A stretch of DNA of 64,000 nucleotides from Pseudofabraea citricarpa (Eukaryota; Ascomycota; Leotiomycetes; Helotiales; Dermateaceae), in the NCBI GenBank assembly GCA_029641185.1, contig JAPWGK010000018.1:310001-374000 (forward strand). The letters run 5' to 3'. How positions within the stretch are numbered: the stretch's first letter is position 1; each line of letters starts with the position of its first letter. Below, piece by piece: positions 47,376 to 58,332 of this stretch. Made by a program: the position numbers and the translations under genes. Under the pieces are notes generated by a model, which had not been told where the DNA came from, did not search any database, and was given only the letters and a program-made list of their open reading frames with translations.

Positions 47376-49210
47376 AACCAAAACGCAAAACTCTCCAGAT
47401 GTTGGAATATGCCACTCAGAAAGAAGACTCGACTTAGCCAAATAATGTATGAACTATTCGTAGCAACAAATCCAACTAATTTCTCAGTTGAATATCCGTA
47501 TCAGCAAACCACTAAATGTCTGTCCATTTTCAAATAAAAATCCTATGCCATAACAGGCTAGAAGTGAGTTTACTCTTAAACGCGTTTTTAGCATTGTATT
47601 TTTCGACTCTTGCTTGCATCATAATTTTTCTAGTATCGCATTTCTACATTTGCAATCTATTGCTACGCCGAGCAAATGCCTCGCCAGTTGATTTACTAGC
47701 TTCTAATTGAGCGGCACATGTTCCCAATGAAACATTTTGCACCGCGATTCAGAGTCCCCGCGCATGCTTTTTTGCAACTATTTTCTTATAGAAATAGTAA
47801 TTGTATCGTATGTGCTCTATACACACATAAGGAAAGCCGCATTATTGGATCATCGTTGAAGTCGCCCTTGAGATATTAATACTTAGAAAAGCAAATATGG
47901 TAACTGCAATGGGTAGAGCTTAGTAGACTCGGAATACTTCCCAATATGACTCAAACTTTGATTGCTATAGCTGTTTGCTTCGTTACTATGTTTACCCATC
48001 ACTTGGAAGATTAGCTTGAGCATAATTTTATTTATTTGCGGGGGTTGATCATTTGTGTGATTGAAATTCATGAGCTCAGTCTCTGGAAATGGCTTTTTGG
48101 GGTATTCTAAGATGCTTTAACTAGTACTGTGCAGGATACACAAATTTGAACGAAGAAAAAGTTTAGAATGGTGGACATCTTTGAGTAAGTACTTTGTACT
48201 AAAACACATATATAGACATGTGAAATACTTACGGTTCTTTGGATTTACTTTGACCTAACTGGTGCTTTCTTAGGAGTATGATCCCGTTTTATTTTTGAAG
48301 AGAACACAGAAACCGGTCTACCTAATGTGTTCAATCAACCAAATACAAATAAAAGGACAACTTTCAGTGCTCGAGTCCAATTTTATCTTTCCTTTTCTCT
48401 CATCTCAAGAGCTGGGGAGGACTTTAAGACGAATTAGCTGATTTTAGAGACTTACACAAAGGCGATTATTAAAACCAAAACCCCGAAAGAGAAGCTAAGA
48501 GAATAGTAGACCTGTGGAATATTAAGCTCTCAAATAAAGACTAGCAATTACTTACGTATCATACAAAATCATCCAACAGATCTGGGAGTTGCTTGTTGGA
48601 CTCGGAATTGACATCTTTATCACGAATTTTCCCCCAGTACTAGATCTAGACAATGTGGATGTTCTTCTTTGAGCCTCGCTATTTAGACTGTACCTTTGTC
48701 GTTTTGCTGGCCGGTTTTCGGTTTTCAACTTGGTATCTTCAGACTTCATGCTGTTTGAAAAGTTTAAAACTAGGTAACCCTAAAGAACTGGGAGCTGACT
48801 AACTAATACATTGGGAGGAATTTCATCAGGAGATAATGTGATAACTTGTTAAGCTCTCAACAGCATGGCATGGAATGTTAAATGATAGTTGACATAGACA
48901 AAAGTGACTGAGTATGGTTAATTATGATGGATATATACAACTCAACTCAAAGACTTTTAATGACAAAGTGTATGCGAGTATCATGATAGAGAGAGTCTTA
49001 GGTTGAGGGAAATATTGTTCAAGAAAAGCAATAGAAGTAGGTAAGTTGTCGAAGATTAATGGCCATCTACGGAAGCTCCTGCACGGACCACCAAATTTTG
49101 ATAACCACGACGCGTCTCCCGGAATGGAGTTCAATCTACGGAGTAATCCACGACCATGCGCCTCTTTTAACTCTTCCTCCTCTCAGCGCCGATGAACCGC
49201 GAATGCAGAG
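47376..49210. other. AT-rich intergenic region
   Basis: About 1.8 kb, AT-rich, with no supported gene. A minus-strand frame of 65 codons at 48552-48749 (MKSEDTKLKTENRPAKRQR) could extend through an intron to about 80 residues, but has no recognisable features and I do not call it. Confidence 0.45.
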
Positions 49211-50231
49211 ATGCCCATCTGCATAGAATGCCGCTACCCGGTCAAGACGCTGTACACGGAATATTCGGGTGCTGGTGAATCCAGTGGGCAGGGAGTACGA
49301 TTGACAGTATGCAAGAACTGTGGCCGGTTCTGCGATAAATACGTCGAGCATGATTTTGTGGTCTTGTTTATAGACCTGGTCCTGATTAAACCGCAGGTAG
49401 GTCCAGAGAAAGCTGTATAATTGGGAGTAGAGCTGATGTTTGGAAAGGTTTATAGACATCTATTGCATAATACTTTGATGAGGGAGAGGGATCAATTCGA
49501 TGTGAGATATCTGACTGCCGGAAAGACGCGCAAACACTGATACGTTCTTGAATTATAGCCCTCTATTGTTCGTCTGGGAATTCTGCTCCTACTTTTCGAT
49601 GTCTATTTGACTTGGGCACGCATCGAAAAACAAACGACTACCAATCCCTCCGAGACACATGCCAATAATGTCCTTCGCCTGGCTGAGCAGGCAATTGTGG
49701 TGCAATACATATTTTTCTGTAGGTTGCCTTACTCCCTCCAATATAAACCACATCTAACACTTGATAGTAATACTCTGCGCAGTCTCCACTCTCTCATTCC
49801 ACATGTCGATTCGCTTTTTAACGTCGTCGCCCTTCTCTCCTCTGGTCGTTTTCGGACTTATTTCCCGCTATCCACGGCCAAATTCTGTCAGCACGGCTCT
49901 CTTAGTGTCATCTTCTACGAAATTGTTTCCAATACTTATGGTTATCTGGGAGTATGATGTTCCTGCGGCAGCAAGATCTTTAGGTTGGGCAGTAGTTGCG
50001 AATAATGTAGAAGCATTGAAGATATTATTAGATTGTGGATATGGCACGGCTGGAGTTCTAGCTGCCGTAGGAGCACTTTCTAGGTGGTTGGTAGGAAGAG
50101 GAATTCTGTGGATGGTTGGACTGGACGGAGTTGATACCGTGGGTGACTCGGGAGTTGCTGCAGATGGAAAGGCGCTCTGGGCTCTAGTTGAAGTGGGTAG
50201 AGAATGGGGTGGTAGATTAGGCCTTGGGTAG
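49211..50231 (+). CDS. ARV1: ARV1 family lipid-homeostasis protein
   Basis: Endoplasmic-reticulum membrane protein involved in sterol/sphingolipid trafficking and GPI-anchor synthesis. Exons 49211-49396, 49448-49501, 49559-49718 and 49768-50231 give 287 residues. The N-terminal ARV homology domain is complete: zinc-type cysteines in CIECRYPVKTLYTEYSGAG and LTVCKNCGRFCDKYVEHD, then VLFIDLVLIKPQ-VYRHLLHNTL across intron 1. The first hydrophobic segment is IVRLGILLLLFDVYLTW. A second, IFFLILCAVSTLSFHMSIRF, is joined by intron 3. A third is KLFPILMVIWEYDVP. The last 80 residues include ALKILLDCGYGTAGVLAAVGALSRWLV. The model reads smoothly across all three joins. Confidence 0.92.
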
Positions 50232-50492
50232 ACCGTGAACTCCTCATTGATTGTGGCTCATAATATGCTGGAATAGCAGTTCTCTCCGTGTGGGGTACCA
50301 GGTATCTCAGCCAGATGTTATGCAACGCCATACACCAATCATAGTGGTCTCTTCAAGCTCAAAGCCATTGCATTATGTCCCTGACTGAATCTCTCCCTGC
50401 AATATCAATACAACCAACATCTAGAATCCCCTCCTAATAAACGCCAAAAGTATACATCCATGTCAATCTACACAACATTTCTCCTACTCCCT

Positions 50493-50907
50493 CTACATCG
50501 AATGCTCATGCGCGAGCTCGGCTCTCATATCACCACGTCTCGGAACGATGAGGGGGTGCAATTGTGCAAGGAAGGTAATCGCTGTACAGTCGCATGGTCA
50601 GCCTCGTTCCTCTCTCGTGGTTTGCAGAAGAATACGTACCCCACATGATGTAACAACTTGCGAACGAGAGGATGAGCGAGCTTCTCCAGGTTCTGCAAAT
50701 CATTAGCACCGCGCAAAAGTAATGGATATGGGACTGTACGTTTGCGTCTCCCCCTTAGGTGATAGGAACCACGCAGCAACGGAGGCAATAACCACGACGA
50801 AGAGGCCGATGAAGATAGCCCAGCTATTCTATTATCAGCACATGTAATCTTTCGGAGCCCCCGATTCTAAGGCGGGGAGAGGTTGGTTCTGCATACCCGG
50901 TTGCCAT
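50493..50907 (-). CDS. VMA9: V-type proton ATPase subunit e (Vma9)
   Basis: Small membrane subunit of the vacuolar proton pump Vo sector. Four exons (minus) 50907-50897, 50823-50740, 50692-50640 and 50581-50493 give 78 residues: MATG-WAIFIGLFVVVIASVAAWFL, then SPKGETQT-TWRSSLILSFASCYIMW, then AITFLAQLHPLIVPRR and a short tail. Two membrane helices (about 5-24 and 37-57) with the conserved SPKG loop and a QLHPLI ending identify the family. The first coding exon is only 11 bases and the gene is split into very small pieces, so it is easily missed. It is convergent with ARV1, whose stop lies 261 bases away. Confidence 0.88.
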
Positions 50908-53640
50908 TTTGAGAGAGGTTGTAGTTAGGCTGCGCGTTGCTTTACTTTGGGGCAATGGTCGTCGTCGAGCTTGGAGCTTGCGTCGGCTTGGGATGGCAGC
51001 TTCAAGTTGATGATGCTGGCGATGCGCTACTACGGCCTTAGTCAGCAGAATCGTCCTCAAGTTTTTCCGTTCCACAGTACCCCTTTCTTAGCGATGGACT
51101 GCAGCTTTTTACAACACGACAGAACTTGAAGAAAGCATAGATTCTTGATGAGACGGGTTTTCAGTCAAGTATGGGTCTGTGATAGTGTTGCGATTCCAGC
51201 ATGAGTTTGAGTATCTTTCATGCTTCTTCAACTTTATCCTCTTCGCTTTACATTTACCTGCGAGCCTGGAAACGTAGGCAGCGAACGTCTTGCCCAAATT
51301 ATATAACGACAGATTATCTTCTCATTTCTGCATTCCAATTTCTCTGTACACTGGGAAATGGCCTGGAAATTCTTGGTCTCACACCAAGGACAATCTTCTG
51401 CTGTAGCTCGTATCTCGTTGTCGTATCTTCTGACTTTACAGCCGGTTCGTATGAACTACATCCCGATTTCTTGTGTTTTTTGTAGCTATAAATCTCAAAT
51501 ACAGTGCTGTTGTCATTCAATTTCTTGTTGACAGCATGCAATAGTTGCAAACAAGTTTATAGTGAGCCTTAATAAATAAATAAATAAGTGATGGGTGGCT
51601 TAGTTCCTTTGAAACTATTTCCCGAGAGTTATTCTTCGGCTCTACTTTACACCTGTTACAGCTAATATAGAATCCTGACATGATTTTGGTCTTACAGTAC
51701 GGACTTTTCGGAATGAGAAGGTCGTAATATTGTAAGTATTCTAGAGTAAATCAGTTCAGTGCTGCCTTTTTCTGTCGTGTGGGAATAGATTCAATCTTTC
51801 TGGTCTTTCGTTAGACTTTGGCTGTGATGTTAGTGCTGTGTTCTACTTCATTAGTATATGGGACCGATAAGCGTGATATTTCTAGACTTTCGATTTCATA
51901 ACAAATACTACAGATCTTATTCAACACGCTACTATTGCTGCCTATAAAGCCGACAGCAGTGGAAGTTGTTTAAGATTGGAGCTCTAGTTTCGCACGTCTT
52001 TTGGGTGTACAGTTCATCCACAGTATCTGGGAGAAGAGGCATAGTTTATTTAAGTTTAATTGCTATTAAACATCTCATTCATCAAGTAAGTGAAATCAGG
52101 ACATATGAGCTCAACAATTCAAGCAAATGGAAGTCTTTTTTCTTCTGAATATAATCACAGAACAAAGTAGGGAGATATCTTCGACAACTTGAAAGGCACA
52201 TAAAGAATTGAAATACTCGACAATCATGTGGCTGGCTGAGTCACCACTACTTACCTAGATACGGAGTACGGTAGGTACCTATAGGTATCTAATACTACAT
52301 CTAGTGCGGCTCCTACTTTAGCATCAATTTATCTTCGGTACGTTCGGATCTATTCAAGGGGATTCCACAATATTCTTACTGCTTGTTTGGCACATAATTT
52401 CGTCTGTCATTCTCATTTCAGAAGCATTCCTCCTACAGGGGCAAATGAATTCACGCTCTATTATTCGCTACCGTACATAGTAAGACCCAACTGCCATCTC
52501 CTCTCAAAAATGGGGTCTGACAAACAAGAGGTTCAACAAGGTAACCCGGGATCAAGTCGTTTCACAAATGGCAGATGGTCTTGAACTTCAGTACTGTACT
52601 AATAACAGCAAAAGCCACAACTCCATGGTTCGCCATATCACCACTTATGCCAAACCCCACGATTCATGCAGATCCCTGGGTCCTGACTCCTGAGCTTGCG
52701 TAATAGTCCTCTAAGCGAGATATACAGTACTGTACGTTCAAAGTCATGGCTGCGCAAAAAGGGTTGTGTTCGACACAGTTAAGAAAAGGTTGTTTTTAGG
52801 GGTTGCAATTTAAGGTTTGGATCCGAAGACATACGAAGTGCGGACCGAAACCATAAGATGAGCACAATTCGGCGACCTCGCAGTACTCGTTGAGTGTTTT
52901 GAAGTTTTCGACAAAAGTGACAATTTAGAAAAGTCCTCTGCATATCGTTTAAAGACCTTCGTGGTTTTATCATGCTGGGAAAGGAAGGATAACCGTGAGT
53001 GCACTCCTTTTCAAAACAAAAGTCGACTCTTCATTTCGGCCGACTTGGAAAAGTCTTGGCTCGGGATACTTTTGGTGTAGCCGACTCAATACTCCAGCAG
53101 GCTTCTCCCGGACTCCGAGCACAAACAAGATCTGCAAACTTACAGAGTTCATAGCAAAGTTTAAAATCTACAAAGCACTGTACTCGAAACTAAATCTACC
53201 TCCACTATTTCTTGGTTTGGATTACCATGTGGACGGATGTGGCCGTTCATCTCTTCTTGGTCATGCTGCTAAAGTGCTCGCTTCTGTGAAGCTGGGTTTT
53301 GTAGTAGCTCTTTGCTGTGAGAGACATAACGTCCCATGATTACCGAACAGAACATGCCTAGGCTTGGCTCGCCTTGATAAGCTTCACAGGTATTAAATCC
53401 CATGGCGAAGCAGCTTTCAGGGTATTCTTTTTTCATCTGGTATTTCGATAGAACGTTTCACGGGATAGATTGCTTTGCCATCATAAGGTTCCCTGGGCAA
53501 AAAATTGCAATGAGCGTGATGCCCATGATGTGGGTTCTTCTGTCATTTCCAGAGAGGATATAATCCTCTATTGCACCCGTCTGGATAGCACCCATCAGCA
53601 TTCTATTTCTGCTGTCACACGCTCTTTACAGTCGATCATT
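50908..53640. other. Long AT-rich intergenic region
   Basis: About 2.7 kb between divergent genes. It contains an (AATA)n microsatellite near 51571-51588 and several ATACGGAGTACGG/TACTGTAC-type short motifs (52259-52275, 52592-52600, 52729-52736). No reading frame with coding character or recognisable product was found. Confidence 0.5.
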
Positions 53641-55179
53641 ATGCATTTCGTCAATCCTTGTTCTGGGTCCTCTGTGGCTCTTGCTCTGTCGCTCGCTTCT
53701 ACTTTTCTTCCATCATTTGCTGCTGCTCAAGTTGCCAACAGTTCAGCTCTTGGAGCTTGCCTTTCTGCAGCGGGCATCGAAACCAGTCTTCCAACAAACT
53801 CAACATGGAATACCGATATTTCCGCCTGGCAAGCTCGGATTTCTCCAGTTCCAGCAGCAGTGGCATATCCTCGAACTGAGGCTGAAGTCCCTGAGGTTCT
53901 ACGATGCGCGAGAGAATCCAATGTCAAGGTTACCACCCTTGGCGGTAACAGATCCTTCAGCAGTCTCGGCTTTGGTCGGGACAACGATGCTTTGATCGTC
54001 AGCATGAGATACTTCACTAGCATGTCCATCGACTCAGCAACAGGAGATTTTACTTTCGGTGCCGGAATTGTCATCTCACAAGCCGTAAACTATCTTTGGC
54101 AAACTGCTCAACTTGCCATTGCGCATGGACGCTGTCCAGACGTTGGCCTTGCTGGCGTCAGTCTAGGTGGTGGATTTGGAACCCTGTCTCGACTTCTTGG
54201 AACTCCTTTGGACAACCTTGTGAAGCTTAAAGCTGTTATCTCCGATGGAACTATCGTCACCGCCAGTCCAACCGAGAACAGCGATCTCTTCTGGGCTCTA
54301 CGAGGTGCTGCACCATCTTTTGCCGTCGTTACTGAACTTACGTTGAAGACCTGGAAACCTGAATCACTTCAAGTCACCAACTACACCATCGCGTTCACCA
54401 ACAGAACGGCCACCACCATCGAGCAGAATGCCAATGCTCTTCTAGCCATTCAAGAATGGGGACTTAGTGGCGACAACAGTGATTACCTCTCCATGAGATG
54501 GTCTCTCGCGAGATCATCTCAAGGATTGGGATTCTTCTATGGTCCACCAGAAGACTTCAATGCAACAATGGCCCCATTGATGGCAAAACTTCCTGGGATG
54601 ACCCTCACATCGCAAGTGAATGATTTCATCACATCTGAGGAGATTTCCACTCCAGGTGTCCTCGCAAACTCCATCACACCTCGACGATACTTCTTTATTC
54701 TCTCGGCGACTGTGACTCGTGACCATCCATTCACATACGATACTGCCATTGCATTGTACAACGGTACCGCATATCTCCCAACGAGAACCGATGCATCCTT
54801 CTCTGGCTTTGCCGATCTCTGGGGAGGTGATTTCTCGAGCCAGATTACCGATGACTCGTCGGCATGGGCTCACGGAAATGATCTCTGGCTCGTTCGCTAC
54901 GATGCTCGTACCAGAAGCATCGATGCACCATGGGGAGCTGATCTTATCGACTATTTCTCTGCCGGCTGGGAGACTTTCCTAGTTGCTATGAGATCTACTG
55001 GATGGACTGATCGCGCATTCCTGAACTACCGTAGCTCGGCTTGGAGTCAGGATGAGATGGCAGAGAACTTGTATGGAGGTGGAAACTGGGAGCGTTTGTT
55101 GACGCTGAAGCGCCAGTTTGATCCTATTGGCATGTTCAACACTGATCGTAACCAGAGTATTCCACTTGTATCTGCATAA
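53641..55179 (+). CDS. Secreted FAD-linked oxidoreductase (PCMH type) with atypical flavin-linking site
   Basis: Extracellular FAD oxidase-like protein, intronless, 512 residues. The start chosen (MHFVNPCSGSSVALALSL) gives a good signal peptide cleaving after about residue 29 (SFAAAQ); the frame is open further upstream. The FAD domain shows ISPVPAAVAYPRTEAEVPEVLRCARE, then LGGNRSFSSLGFG. In the family this site is GGHS, with His forming the 8-alpha-histidyl FAD bond; here Arg104 occupies that position. The second linking residue is present: HGRCPDVGLAGVSLGGGFG with Cys165. The C-terminus has NLYGGGNWERLLTLKRQFDPIGMFN, the berberine-bridge ending. Several N-glycosylation sites (NST, NYT, NRT, NAT, NGT) fit secretion. 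Substrate is unknown. Confidence 0.88.
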   Translation: MHFVNPCSGSSVALALSLASTFLPSFAAAQVANSSALGACLSAAGIETSLPTNSTWNTDISAWQARISPVPAAVAYPRTEAEVPEVLRCARESNVKVTTLGGNRSFSSLGFGRDNDALIVSMRYFTSMSIDSATGDFTFGAGIVISQAVNYLWQTAQLAIAHGRCPDVGLAGVSLGGGFGTLSRLLGTPLDNLVKLKAVISDGTIVTASPTENSDLFWALRGAAPSFAVVTELTLKTWKPESLQVTNYTIAFTNRTATTIEQNANALLAIQEWGLSGDNSDYLSMRWSLARSSQGLGFFYGPPEDFNATMAPLMAKLPGMTLTSQVNDFITSEEISTPGVLANSITPRRYFFILSATVTRDHPFTYDTAIALYNGTAYLPTRTDASFSGFADLWGGDFSSQITDDSSAWAHGNDLWLVRYDARTRSIDAPWGADLIDYFSAGWETFLVAMRSTGWTDRAFLNYRSSAWSQDEMAENLYGGGNWERLLTLKRQFDPIGMFNTDRNQSIPLVSA

Positions 55180-56860
55180 ACAGAGGTCTTGACTTTTAGA
55201 TTCAAACCCCATGCAGAAGAGCACGGCATGGATGATTTCTTGTATATTTTAACTTCCTGTGTATTAGCATAGCTTCTAGAGTAGAGCCATTCCCAAAACA
55301 AAATGCTTCTGGCTTGTATATATACTTCTACTTACAATAACTCTTGTTCTCGAGTATAATATCTGTCCTATATAACTTCCCTCGAAATTATCCTTGCTCG
55401 CTTAGCCCTTCCTATATCCATAAAGCCTCTGAGCAGATCACAGGAATAAAAGGAAGAGGAGAGGAATGGCAGGATGGTGAGCAAGGGAGCTAGCAATACA
55501 AAGCAGGATCAAAATGACTCATTTCCCACCTATAAACTTATCTTACGGACAATTTCTCACATCTCTCTATCTCTATCCTGCCCAGACCTCTTAGACTCTT
55601 CCAACGATCAGAATTCAACCTCTTATTCAAAGTTTTCACCAAAACATTATACAGAACCCCCTACCGCCCATCTGATAAGCCCCCACTCAATTCCATATAG
55701 GATTCTTCCCAAAGGACCACGACAACTAGTCCTGGTGGAGCTCGTGGTGGAAGCACTGCCTTTAGGATCTTTTGTCCTGTATCCACCACCGATTGTCATA
55801 AAAAGCCTCTCCCACCCGCAGTGCATACATGCACTCGACCATGACACCAAAATTGGAAACGACAACAAAGCAAGAACTAGCAACAGAACACATAGAAACC
55901 CGTCCTGTGGAAAGGTAAATCAAGAAGACCCTCACGCGTATATATATACCCGAGACCGAAACAGACATCCTACACCTGTAGCACAAGAGAATGTGCAGTA
56001 TATGGGGGCAAAGATTGTCCGATCTGTAAATTAATTTATTTCTAGTTGTGAGAAGGTTATGACAGACATAGGAGGGAGGGCAGCAGATTGGGGTAAAGCT
56101 TATCCGAACTGGCAAAGTGATTTATATCTAGATGTGAGAAGGTTCTCATAAGACTGATATAAGAGGAAATATAGTAAGTATATGGAGGTAAATATTATCT
56201 GGGCTGGTAAATTGATTTATAGATGTACTGTAAAAGGTTGCAATAAGATAGGGGAGAGAGCAACACATTGGGACAAAGCTGTTTCTAACCGGTGGGTTGA
56301 CTCATAGCTGCAAGAAGTTTATTATAAGACAAACATTTGTTGCAGTGTATATACAACCAACTACCAGGAGTACCAGGCACCAGAGGGAAATCTCACCACT
56401 CACCCCATTCACATGTGATAAAACACACAGACCTTCTTAAGATAAAAAAAAGTCAGAGCGAAATTTTGATAAAGCTTCACAACCAGCAACAGAAGACTTA
56501 GGTCAAAAGAAAATCCACATTGGTTTATGATTTGGTTTGATTCAAGTACACCTAATAGACGCCCGTTTGGTAAAACGACGACCAAAGCACAGTACAGGTA
56601 ACAAAGTATGAGAGAAAAAGAGTAACACACTCCCAGAAAGCTTTCCAGCCTAGGAAACGACTCGACTAATCGTACCCAATCACCATAACCACACTATTGT
56701 CAAAGGTAGAGAGAAAGAAAAGGGAACACGCAAATAGGACCCGGTCCCTTAATCTCAAGTCGGTGAAATAAGACACCCAGATTTAAGCAGTTCCATCACG
56801 ACTCTTACGGTAGCTGGCCTGCAAGCTTTCGATCAGCATTTATTCTGTCTACCTTTCTTT
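55180..56860. other. Intergenic region with a degenerate tandem repeat
   Basis: About 1.7 kb between convergent genes. It contains the repeat at 56005-56350 (separate entry). An open frame of 186 codons at 55474-56034 has no coding-like composition and is not called. Confidence 0.5.
56005..56350 (+). repeat. Degenerate tandem repeat, about 85-94 base unit, four copies
   Basis: Four copies begin at about 56005, 56090, 56184 and 56270. Each starts with a GGGGxAAAGxTTxTCC-like block, continues through TGGxAAATTGATTTAT and a TGTGAGAAGGTT-like block, and ends with a purine-rich stretch. Copies differ by many substitutions, so the array is old. CA and TG are retained. Function is unknown. Confidence 0.65.
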
Positions 56861-58134
56861 TTAAGCAGAAAATCCTTCGGAGCGACGTACTTCTTGCTCG
56901 ACCTGAAGACCATCGACGACTGGTGCAAGCTCGCTAAGAATCTCATATGCCTTCTTGTGAAATTCGAGTTGTGCAGCAATCAAATCGGCGAGATTTCGGA
57001 GTGGCTCTGGGGTATCAAGAACCTGGGATTTCTATTAGTACAAGCTCCTTGCTTGAATAGTGATGTATGCGACTTACATTCTTCATAACGCCAACAGCCT
57101 CTTCTGTCTGGCCAACAAATTCGTCTTCGGCTTGCTCGATCTCGACTCTGGCTTCTTCAGCAAGTGCCTCCTCATCTTGACCTTCTGGTCGTCCACCGGC
57201 TTGGCCAGGCAAGTTCCAGCCCTTCTTAGATGACTTCGCCTTGGCTGCATCCAACAACAGTCTCGAGTTCTCGACACTCTTTCTGGCACGGGTAGCAAAC
57301 ATCAAGTTTGTGTTAAGGGTAGTGCTCCATCCGGCAAGGAAACGGCTTTGGATTTGAGAGTCCTGGGCGAGTCTGGCCTCACCAACACGCTCGCTGGCAA
57401 GAGCATACTTCTCAAGAGCGGTCGAGAGAGGGTCTTCGCTAGCATCGGAATGTTGCTGTTGAAGGAGCTGGCTACTGGCTAAACTGGCACGCGCGATAGC
57501 ATGGCTGAATGTCTTCGGTTGTGGCTTTGCAGATGGTGGTGCAGTAAGAGCAGCTTGAGCTTCGGCGGGAGATGTTGCGCTCGACAAAAGTTGGACTTTC
57601 TCGGTGACGGTACGGCCGAGGTCATTGAAGGACTCGCGGATGTCTGATTGTGTTAGTTTAACTGAAGGAATGAACGGAGTCTGGAATACAAACTCGCGGG
57701 GTAGTCGTAGGCTTCGCTGGAGTATTGGGAGCTGGCAGAACAGAATTGTTAGTTTCGTTCTCTCGTTGGTAATCTGCAATCAATTTGACGTACGTAACCT
57801 GCAACATCTTTTGATGAACCTGCTTCAAGGCATCAACTCGCTTCTCCAACTCGATGTAATCCGGAGGAAGCTGGGTCTGTAGATTATCCTACGGTCAGCT
57901 ATTATCGTTGTATGATCATTGAATAGTGATCTCCGACCTTATCCTCAGCCTGTCCGAGCTGTTCCTTGACATATTGTTGGGTGCGAGCTGCGAAGGGGGT
58001 GAAGGAGGCACTGTATAATAGATTGTCAGCTAAATAGCTCCCAGGAGATGTACATCCGCTAGATAGAGATTTCCAGCATGATATAAATGTGTAGCATACG
58101 TGAAGTTCTTGCCGAAAGCTGAGACTTTATCCAT
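56861..58134 (-). CDS. BAR domain protein, Gvp36 type
   Basis: Membrane-curving BAR protein related to yeast Gvp36, which acts in vesicle transport and vacuole/Golgi organisation. Six exons (minus) 58134-58100, 58010-57938, 57876-57794, 57731-57694, 57643-57078 and 57022-56861 give 318 residues. The start MDKVSAFGKNF-TASFTPFAARTQQYVKEQLGQAEDK is followed by TQLPPDYIELEKRVDALKQVHQKMLQV. Across two tiny exons comes TSQYSSEAYDYPA-NIRESFNDLGRTVTEKV. The rest is helical BAR sequence, including ALEKYALASERVGEARLAQDSQIQ. The last exon gives VLDTPEPLRNLADLIAAQLEFHKKAYEIL. The acceptor of exon 3 could also be 12 bases upstream, adding four residues in frame. Confidence 0.9.
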
Positions 58135-58332
58135 ATTGGCAGTTTATGAGTTGGTTATATGTGTTATGATTTTGTTTCTGTGGTTTGATAAGGTTGATGT
58201 CAACGCCGCAGGTACACGAAGCTCTCCTTGGATCGCGACGCTTAGCGTCATTTCCAGGTTTAGAATGAATTGCACGTGATGGCAGATCAAGACAAACATC
58301 TGATGTTGATTTACGATGGTCAAAATTTTATT

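Noticed and set aside
48552..48749. Minus-strand 65-codon frame, extendable through an intron
   Set aside because: No domain, no known family, and an AT-rich context; evidence is too weak for a gene call.
55474..56034. 186-codon open frame after the second FAD oxidase
   Set aside because: Composition is Ser/Pro/His/Thr-rich with no coding-like pattern, and it runs towards the tandem repeat.
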